Assembly (NCBI RefSeq): GCF_029873635.1
Contig: NC_080420.1
Location: 125,158,958-125,222,957, forward strand
Length of the DNA stretch: 64,000 nucleotides
Source: Malania oleifera
Lineage: Eukaryota; Streptophyta; Magnoliopsida; Santalales; Ximeniaceae
Reading direction: 5' to 3'
This document shows positions 55,735 through 64,000 of this stretch, in pieces. The first letter of the stretch is position 1; every line of letters begins with the position of its first letter. Both the position numbers and the translations under genes were made by a program. The notes under the pieces are model-generated. The model did no database searches. It was not told the DNA's origin and saw only the letters and a program-made list of their open reading frames with translations.

Positions 55735-57655
55735 TAGGCAAGGAACCCCTCTTTTCCCCTTTTTTGTTCATTTTGGTGGTAGAAGCCTTGAGTAGGATGC
55801 TTGATAGAGTTGTGGTTAGAGATTTAGGGAAAGGCCTATGAGTGGGGAGGGAGGATGTAATGGTTTTGCAACTTCAGTTTCTTGATGATACTATCTTCTT
55901 CTTAGAGGATCTAGGTCATCTTTTTTGAATATTTTGTGGCTTCTTCATATATTTGAAAAGGTTTTGAGGCTTAAGTTCAATTTGGGGAAGAGCAGTATCA
56001 CCATTACTGCTTTGTTGGCGGAGCACGTTAGGGAGTTATCCTCGGAGGTAGGGCTTGTTGCTTTGGATTGGCTGTTATCTTATTTAAGAGTTCCTTTGGG
56101 GGTTAATCATAGATCTGCTAGTTTTTGGGACTCACTTGTTGAGAGAGTGTCTGAGCATTTAGATGGTTGGAAGGGAGCTTGCTTTTCTTTAGGAGGTAGG
56201 ATTACTCTCATTCAAACTTGTCTTTGTAGTATCCTGGTGTATTTTATTTCTATTTTCAAAATTCTTGTGGGGGTGGCTAGTAGGATTAAGAGAATCATGA
56301 GGAGATTTCATTTGGTCAGGGGTGGGGGGTGTTAAGGATCATTTGGTGAGGTGGGAGGTTGTTTGTAGGTCTAAATGGGAGGGCAGATTGTGTCTTGGTA
56401 ATTTGTTGTCTAAAAACATGGCTCCTTTGGCCTAATAGCTTTGGCGGTTCCCTTTAGAGGTTTCTTTCCTATGGCATAAAGTTTTAAAAAGCAAATTTGA
56501 ACTTGGTGGGAGTGGGTGGGATACTAATTTGGTTCTTAGATGTTCTTTGGAAAGTCCATGGAAAGCCATCTCTTAGATTTATTTCCTCTTTATTCCTCAT
56601 TCTAAATTTCTATTGGGTAGGGGTCCCGATACTCATTTTTGGAAAGACTTGTGGTTGGGGAATGTTGTTTTGTCCACTTCTTTTCCTCACCTATTTCGTT
56701 TCAGCTCAGGATAGGATGGATCTATTTTTTCTTTCATTGTGGAGCTAGATGGTCCTATAATTCTTGGGATTTTCACTCTAGGAGATCCTTAATTGATGGG
56801 GAGATGGAGGAGTTATCCTCCTTGCTAGTCTTGTTGAATAATTGTCAAGTTGCATTGGAAACTGATAGCCACTCTTGGTCTTTGGATCCCTCGTTGTTTT
56901 ATTCCTGCAAATCTTTTTGTGAGTTCTTGACTAGCTATAGTTTTTCTTTTCCTCTCTATAATACTATTTAGAAGGCCAATCCCTCCTAAAATCAAAGCCT
57001 TTTTTTTTTAAAGTTGGTTGTGGTCAATAGGATCGACACCAATAACTTGTCACAGATTAGAAGACTAGTAAAGGCTCTCTCTCTAGATGTATGTGTGCTT
57101 TGTTTTAATTGCTTTGAAACTACATATCTTTTCTTACATTGTGACTTTGCTCAGAGGATTTGGAAAAAAGGCTATTTAATTATTTTGGGGAATGTTGAGT
57201 TTGTCCAAAGACGGTGAAGGAGTTTTTTGGCAATTCATTTTTGTAAGTTTTCGCTGGAAAAAGGAAGGTAAAGAGTTATAAAATTGTGCTCTATTTGCTC
57301 TATTTTGGGGTTTGTGGATGGAAGCGAAACGTGCGTATTTTTTCAAGGAAGAAGAATTCATTTTAAAGGTTTGGGAGAAGTATCATCATTTGGTGTCTCT
57401 TTGGTGTGTGGGTAACAAGAACTTAAGGGGGATGCGCTTTTCGGATATTCAATGTTATTGGCTTCCCTTGTTGAGTTGATAGGGCATGCTGATTTCTTTG
57501 GGTTATTTTTAGTTTTTTTTTTTTTTTTGGTTTTTCTTTTTTACGTTTTCTGGGGTAACTTAGAGGTTTTTTTGAAAGGAGATGTCTTATTTTCGCGCTT
57601 GTACATTCCTATTCTATCAATGATTTCTTTTGTTATCAAAAAATAAAAAAATTCC

Positions 57656-59650
57656 AATGGGGTTGTCGTCTTGGTGGAGGCTTTGGAGGGGATTGTTGTT
57701 AAAGCTTGATTACGTTGTTGGCCACAACTTAATAAGCTTTTAAATAAAGTGGTAATCTACATTAAATCAGAGCCATGGTTGCCAAGAGGTCCTAAGTTCT
57801 AGTCTTGTTGCTCGCATTTAATGTAAGTTTGTTAAAATTATTCTGTCTTGATATGTGTTATTCATTATTTTTTATCTCTTCACGTGTTGTTGGGCTGCAT
57901 GTGCAGGGTAGTGCTAAGGCTTGAGATACATTGTTGGCTCATAACCTAATAGCTTAAATTTTTAGGTAAAGTGGTAAAATAACATTATGAAGGAAGAGGC
58001 TTTAGAGAGTTCTTGATTGGCAGACCCAAAGTTGTGCTGTAACTGTTCATTCTTCTATCTATTATTGCTCCTTTGGACAATCCAAAAAAAAAAAAAAATG
58101 CAGGAGAAGAAATGGCTTTTTGCACAGGAATAGTCATATGTAGGAACATCTCTCTATACATACTTTTCAAGTCTTTATTGTAAGTATTCCCTTTTTCTTT
58201 TGTATTCAAGTGGTCCTTGCATCCCCACTCTGTTATGCCAGTTGGGTTTCTTCAATCCCAGTAGCTTTATTATGAACTTTTTTGAACCACAACCCAATTT
58301 TTACTCCTCCACCTTCCTTAGAGATAGGTGCGTTCTTAACTTCATTGGGCCCTATATTGTTAGGGCCATTATGTTTAAATCTAGATCTTAACTTCCCCGC
58401 TTCTTTGACATCTAAATCCCCAACCCTTTTTCAAAATCCCCTCCCTTTACCACCATTATGCTTTACATTTGAAGAAGTTCCCTGATTTTTTACAATTGGG
58501 TACCTATGGTTGCAAACTACCTTGTCATGAGCCAAGCTTGTTCAATGCACTATGCTTGCCTTTGATCACTTGTCTTGTGCACATTGGGTCCTATCGCCGT
58601 GTAAATACTGCTATAGGGTTATTCATCGAGTAAAGTAATGCCTTAGGGAAAATGGGGATTATGTCTCCTTGATCATATTGATGTTTCCTTGTGTTAGATT
58701 AGGAATTGCAGAAAGCCCTTTGGAGGAGGGTGAGTGTCATCAATTTGTAAAACTCACTTACCAATGTAAACATGTTTAACTCCTCTCACTAAACACATTG
58801 TGTATGGTATGAATTGCTTTGAACCTCGACAACTCTCAGCAATCGATCCCTAGCTTGCCCAAACGAGCAGGCTAGTTGCGTACCATCTTCCTTGAATGAT
58901 CATCTAACTCAGTCAAACTATGGCGGCTGAAGTAACACAACCTCTTATCTTCGAGAGAGGAGATGTTCCATCCTTCGTGATGCCGCCATCCTTAGCGACA
59001 ACAAAAATGGCAAACTACTCTAGACATCCTTCTCCCTTGTTTTCTGGCCTAAATCTTTGTTTCTCGACTATCCCTAACATGGAATGGAATGGAATCAAAT
59101 TGTAGATTCTAAGCCTTTAGAGAATTCAAAGCTTATAGCCATCAAAGAGACCTATAGTCTTCTCGTATGGCCCTTGCGATGCGTTTGGCAAGTCATCCTT
59201 GGCTTTAGGGTTCACGCAATTCCATTCGCTACAGAGAGTGATCGTTCAAATTTATCTTAGTCGATCGTTTATCCAACTAGTTGAGCGTCCTTTTACGAAG
59301 ATCTATTGAGCCCTGTTTTCCTTTCTTTTTCCTTTTTTTTTTTTTTCAAAAAACCCTTCCAACTCCCTTCAAAACATCCCAAGACTCCCTTCAAGGCAAA
59401 TTATCCTTGGCTTTTAAGGATTGCCCAGCTGCGAGTCTTAGTCTCAGGTTCGGTGAGGGTGGTTTTTGGCTTCTTCACGACTCAAGTTGATTAGAGGTGG
59501 TACTGTAGAATGGGTGGGACCAGTTGCTTGTTAGGTAAGAAGCTATTTGGGTGGGGAGGACATTCTTCAGTTTGGGTTGATTGCAAAATATTATGTGCTA
59601 ATCGTATTGGGCCTTTAGACTTCAGAATTTGTGAGTTTGCAAGGATAAAG
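57656..59650. other. No recognised gene; possible SINE-like segment
   Basis: Near 57700-57985 two similar phrases (acgttgttggccacaactta / acattgttggctcataacct, each followed by aaagtggtaa) flank atcagagccatggttgccaa, a tRNA-derived or LTR-like pattern known from dispersed plant repeats. A minus-strand A14/T14 tract lies at 58084-58098. Short ORFs at 58200-58485, 58920-59105 and 59281-59494 show no family resemblance. The region may be RAD52-like intron or intergenic. Confidence 0.4.
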
Positions 59651-59659
59651 TTTTCTCAC

Positions 59660-62600
59660 ATTTTACTAAAGTAGGAATTCATTGAGGGGGTGATTTGAGA
59701 AGGAAATTCGAGGAGTTGACGAGCTCTCTCGAGGAGGCTTATACCTACAAGGTGAGGGATTTTGGGTCTCGATTGATTTGCGATCCAATCCCAAAGGAAG
59801 ATTACTATGAGTTCAAAAGCGGATTGCAGGAGAAAATGAAGCTTTGTTTGTGCCCTTGAGAGTAAGAACAATGAACGCTCGAGGGACTTCTTCAAAGCTC
59901 TATTGCAGCTCTCATCTAAACAAGGCAAGGAGATTGTATTTAGATGTTCAGACTATGGTTTCTTGAACATAATTAACCACAAGATATTAATGAAGGAGCA
60001 TAGTGGGGGTTCAAGGCAGCCGGAGAGACGATCCTTTGCATAAGTTGCCGGCGATGTGCCATTGAGGGGAAGTAGGGATTTGGAAAGGAAAGTTGGAGAC
60101 TCTCGTGATATCAAGAAAGATTTTCCAAATTTCCTACCTAGAAACAATTTTAAATTTGCTTCTAAATATGAAATATGATGCTGGGCTTGGAAGAGGGAAG
60201 TTTGTGCGTGTTACTAGCATGACTTTTATAGTCACTAAATGGGTAATTAAAAGGAAAGAGAATAGTGGGCCAAGCTTTATCCAAAGGGGTGTTCGACCTA
60301 TCTTAGAAGATTAGAGATTAGAGGTTAGTACCCAAGTCCAAAAGAATGATGGAAAAACTAGCAAGGAAAATAATGAGACCAACAATGTAGAAGAAAATAC
60401 AAAAATCAACCTAGAGATGAAGGCTTCTAGTTAGCATACTTAGGCTAAGTTTTCCTTAAAAGGATATGACTAATCTTCCCAAAGACCTGGATATGGAATC
60501 TGGGGTGGAGAAGGTTGAAGTGGCTAAAGAGGAAGTAGAGATTATTGATGGTGTAACTAGGCAGTAGGTATGTATAAAGGATCTATTACAACAATCATCA
60601 CAGAAGAAAAAGGGCAGGTTCTCTTATGATACTAACCCAAGTTGTAGCAAAGGGATGCATTCAGTTGTATATGAAGATGCTAAAATTGACGAGTGCAGTG
60701 AGGATGAGAAGAGCTTTGAAGCAAATGATGACCTAAACAACTTTTGTGATTCTAAGTCTGACCTTCTAGTCGATCAGTTGAGGAAGGAGTTAGATATGGG
60801 AGAAGATAATTGAGAAGAACTTGTTGGAGATTTGGGTTTTGATGAAATAGTGGAAGAGTTATTATTGAGTAAGAAGCAATCTCATATACCTCAACTTGCA
60901 TAAGAAGAGAGTTCTTTATTGTCCTTTGATATTGGGCATGGATTAAATAGTTCTATTAAGCACAAGTCTTATCAAAAGACAACCTTGATTGACGAGGGGT
61001 ATTTGTCCTTTGCTCTTGAGCTTATTCCTATCAAGAGGGACGTTGGTGTTAGTCATTCAGGTGTGGGGAGGGCAAAGGATGAGGAGATAGTTGCTCCAGT
61101 GGGCGATTCAAATTCTTCGAACCTGGAAAAGGTATTCTTCCTACTCCTATTTAGTCATTTTCTAATGATTCTTTATACCACAATTAGGGAAGTAATGGGG
61201 GGAGTGACTTTGGAAATGGCAGAGGGGTTAGTGAGAGGGACTATAGAGACCCGAACAAGCTCTTAAATGTTAAGGGGTTGAAGTTTGTGAGTCGTATAGG
61301 AGTTGAAGTTAAATTGGGGGCGAGTCCAAAAGCTTACGAGAGGAAGAAAAAAAGGTGGTTGAGAAATTTAAAAAAAAATTGATTTCTGCCATCAGTTATG
61401 GGAGAGGGAAAAGGACAACGGAAAGGGGTAAGCACATTAGACTATGAAGATTATTAGTTGGAATGTTAGGGGTTTGGGGGATATTAGGAAAAGTAGTCTG
61501 GTTAGGGAGGTTTTGTTACGGAATTCCCGTGATATTGTCTTAATTCGGGAGACTAAGCTTGAGTTAATAAATGGGGAGGTAGTTAGAGGAATTCGGGAAG
61601 AGCGGTAAGGGTTGGGACTTTGTACCTTCTCGAGGCAAGAGTGAAATTTGTGTGTACTAATGTGCAAAGTTGTTATAAAGAAAAAATTAGGATTGAATGT
61701 TTTCAAATAAAAAAAAGTTAGAAGGTGCTTGAAAATGTTAAATGACAAGTGGAGGTCTTTTTAGGAAACATTATTAATGTGAGGATAATTGTGTAATATT
61801 TGAAAAAAAAAAAATAGGTTACTTGTGGAATAAAATAATTTGTTGAAAAAATAATTTTAAAAAATTTTAAAAAGCGGGTGGCATTCTAGTGTTGTGGGAC
61901 ACTAGGTCTATTACTAGAGTGGCCAGTTTAGTGGGTTTTTTCTCTCTTTCTGTCTTGCTTGATATTAGAGATAGGGGTCAATGGTGGATTTCCTCTGTGT
62001 ACGGTCCTTCTAGACCTGCTCTTATGGGGAAATTTTTGGGATGAGCTATTTTTTTTTGGCTCATGCTTGCCTTGGTGGTCAGTGGTGGGAGGTGATTTTA
62101 ACGCAGTTAGGTTCCCTCAGGAAAAAAAGGGATGGTAAGGCTAACGTCTCTTTGCAGAAGTTTGATTTGGTTATGAGGGAGTGTGTTGAGGGATCTTCCT
62201 TTGGGCAATGCTAATTTACATGGTTAGTGGGTGGGGATAGGGAGGTCGCCAGCAGAATCGGTAGGTTCTTGTTTTCCATTGACTAGGAGGAGTTTCCTAA
62301 TCTTTCTCAAGTGGTGCTACCTAGACCCACTTCTTATCATTTTCCTATCTTGTTGGAATCCAAGAAAGTGCCTTGGGGTCCCACCCCGTTTAGGTTTGAG
62401 AATATGAGCATGGCTCCTTTTAGACCTTGGTTAGGGACTTGTGGAGTGAGGAAGTGGAAAGGGGCTGGGTGGGGTTTAGATTTATGAAGAAGTTGAAAGA
62501 AAATTTGGAAGTGTGGATTAGGGAGGTGTTTGGAGACATTAGAATTAACAATTCTATTATTCTAGGAGACTTGGAAGAGTTAGAAAGGAAGGAGTGATCC

Positions 62601-64000
62601 TTTCTAGGGAGGAAGAGGTTAAAAAGGTTTCTTAGAAGAACTAATTGGAAGAGCTAATTTTTAAGGATATGAGAAGTTGGAGGCAAAATACAAAGCTTAA
62701 AGGGGTTAGAGATGGTGACTATAGTTGTAAATTTTTTCATAGGATAGCCAATTGAAGAATGAGGAAGAATTTTATTAGGGAATTGGAGTTGGAGAGAGGG
62801 GTTATAATCTCGGATCCTAATGTAATTGCGCCTATGAGATCATTGATTTCATTGTAATTTGTGTACTGAAGAGGGTGAGAGTAGACCGATGGTGGAAGGA
62901 TTAGAATGGGATCCTTTGCTTGTTGATAAGACAACTTGGTTAGAGAGACCTTTTGTGGAAGAGGAAGTTAGGGCTACAATTTTTGGGATGGAGAGGGATA
63001 AAGCTCCTGGGCTGGATGGTTTTAATTTACCTTTTTATCAAGATTGTTGGGTGGTGGTGAAGAATGGCTTGATGAAGATTTTCAATGAATTCTGTTGGAA
63101 TGGGGTTTTAAGTAAGGGTATTAATTCTTTGTTTATAACTTGGGTGCCTAAGAAAAGCAAGTCTATGAAGTTCTTTGACTATAGACTGATTAGTCTAGTT
63201 TCGAATGTTTATAAAATAATCACCAAAGTGCTAGCTAAGAGGTCAACTTTGGTGCTTGGTAAGATAAATTCTAAGGCCCATAGTGCTTTTGTAGGAGGTA
63301 GACAAATTGTGGATGCAATCTTGGTTGCGAATGAAACCGTTGCGGATATAAGGTGGAGGAAGAAGAAAGGACCTGTTTTTAAGTTGGACTTCGAAAAAGC
63401 TTATGATAGAGTGAGTTGGAACTTTATGGATAAAATATTTGTGAGGAAGGGATTTGGAGAGAGATGTCATAGATGGATGAAAGGTTGTATGTCTAATGTG
63501 AATTTTGCGGTGGTAGTGAATGATGAGCCCAAATCTTGGTTTAGGGCCACAAGGGGGGTTAGACAAGGAGATCCTCTTTCCCCGTTCTTGTTTGTGCTAG
63601 TGTCTGATGTTTTGAGTAGAATGGTAGAAAGGGCTGTGGATAGATGTTTAGTGAAAAGCCTTAAAGCCGGTAGGGAGGAGATCACGGTGTCACACCTTTA
63701 GTTTGCGGGTGATACAATTTTTTTTTGGAGGATCAGAAGATTTTTGTCATTAATATTTTGGGGCTCTTTAAAGTCTTTGAAAGGGTTTTGAGGCTTAATA
63801 TTAACTTGGGTAAGAGTGGTATTGCAGATATTAATGTGCCTGCAGAGCATGTTAGGGATTTACCGTGGAAGTTGGATGTGATGAGCTGGGTTGGCCATTG
63901 TCCTATCTAAGGGTTCCTTTGGGAGGTAATCCTAGATCATCTAGTTTTTAGGATTCTGTGGTGGAGAGTGTCCAAGCATTTAGATGGGTGGAAGGGAGAG
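59660..64000 (+). mobile_element. L1-like LINE C, runs off the right edge
   Basis: An ORF1-like region (about 59690-61430) is followed by the ORF2 start MKIISWNVRGLGDIR at 61444. The endonuclease is interrupted by ~240 AT-rich bases (61645-61880) and resumes with GILVLWDTRSITRVA and VYGPSRPALMGKFLG. A linker follows, then reverse transcriptase 62859-63701 and the post-RT part up to the window end (HLDGWKGE). ORF1 carries an acidic stretch (60460-60870). It is plus strand, like LINE B, and presumably ends outside the window. Confidence 0.85.
62859..63701 (+). pseudogene. LINE C reverse transcriptase, longest open frame of the window
   Basis: The 280-codon open frame covers the fingers and palm of an L1-type reverse transcriptase. 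It contains TTWLERPFVEEEVRATIFGM, DKAPGLDGFNLPFYQDCW, KVLAKRSTLVLGKINSKAHS, AFVGGRQIVDAILVANE, KLDFEKAYDRVSWNFMDKIF, and GVRQGDPLSPFLFVLVSD. It ends at a TAG in place of Gln just before the catalytic motif, which itself reads FAGD rather than FADD. So the enzyme is inactive twice over, although the rest is intact. Context is endonuclease upstream and connection domain downstream (RVLRLNINLGKSGIADINVP near 63790). Confidence 0.9.

Larger units (their letters stand above)
46216..57655 (+). mobile_element. L1-like LINE B, split by a copia element
   Basis: The LINE begins inside RT at about 46216 (RSIEISNYRPISLVSNV, KVLARRLSVVIDKT). It is cut at 46655 after WFRAMR by copia element 2 and resumes at 55730 with GIRQGTPLFPFLF. 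It continues through RVSEHLDGWKGACFSLGGRI and LIQTCLCSILVYFISIFKI (56170-56270), the zf-RVT domain (DPSLFYSCKSFCEFL near 56890; LDVCVLCFNCFETTYLFLHC at 57085) and a T-rich 3' UTR ending TTTTGTTATCAAAAAATAAAAAAA at about 57655. It is 5'-truncated and full of stops. The exact 5-bp GGGAT duplication around the copia proves the two halves were one element. Confidence 0.88.

Noticed and set aside
57700..57985. tRNA gene suggested by ggttgccaagaggtcc and a box B-like phrase
   Set aside because: No cloverleaf could be drawn and box A spacing is wrong. At most it is a tRNA-derived repeat.
58920..59494. Short plus-strand ORFs beginning MAAEV or MSVLL
   Set aside because: They show no family motif, are shorter than 70 codons and lie in a region with no gene structure. 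Chance ORFs are the simpler reading.
43797..64000. Possible fourth exon of the RAD52-like gene
   Set aside because: I looked for the conserved continuation in plus frames and saw none. All strong coding signals here are transposon-derived.

Overview
This is a plant nuclear genome window, almost certainly from an angiosperm. Two host genes carry canonical GT-AG introns and chloroplast-type N-termini. Nearly everything else is old or nested plant transposable elements: L1-like and RTE-type LINEs, Ty1/copia elements, solo LTRs, hAT elements and MITEs. I cannot name the species. Host gene 1 (minus strand, exons 13749 to 9454) is a plastid ABC1K/UbiB-family atypical kinase. Six exons join in frame to 676 codons, but the short C-terminal exon expected after 9454 is not visible. 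Host gene 2 (plus strand, from 18169) is a RAD52-like organellar DNA-binding protein of the RAD52-2/ODB2 type. Exons 1 and 2 lie at 18169-18730 and exon 3 at 43705-43796, with perfectly compatible phases. Intron 2 is therefore about 25 kb and is filled with nested transposons. Later exons are beyond the window or lost. The two genes are head to head, and a 2.5 kb solo LTR (14612-17086, exact GAAAT duplication) sits in their shared upstream region, carrying a cluster of GTGGGGCCCAC palindromes. LAYOUT. 1-9113: RTE fragment, two minus-strand L1-like LINEs, and a LINE ORF1 region broken by a 478 bp solo LTR. 9114-13749: ABC1K. 13750-18168: divergent upstream region with the solo LTR. 18169-18730: RAD52-like exons 1-2. 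18731-43704: giant intron. In order it holds two LINE 3' ends, a LINE endonuclease piece split by a TIR element, a copia remnant split by a 7.7 kb hAT (itself holding a hAT-type MITE and an RTE LINE), an RTE split by a large solo LTR that holds another RTE, and a MITE fragment. 43705-43796: RAD52-like exon 3. 43797-57655: L1-like LINE pieces split by a 9.1 kb copia element, which is itself split by a 3.8 kb hAT. 57656-59650: no recognised gene. 59660-64000: an L1-like LINE with the best preserved reverse transcriptase, running off the right edge. No element looks autonomous: every polymerase or transposase frame has stops, frameshifts or altered catalytic residues. I found no tRNA, rRNA, CRISPR or prokaryotic gene. 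The interest lies in the insertion history, readable from target-site duplications and continuous host frames, and in what it has done to two plastid/organelle maintenance genes. No novel protein system was seen.
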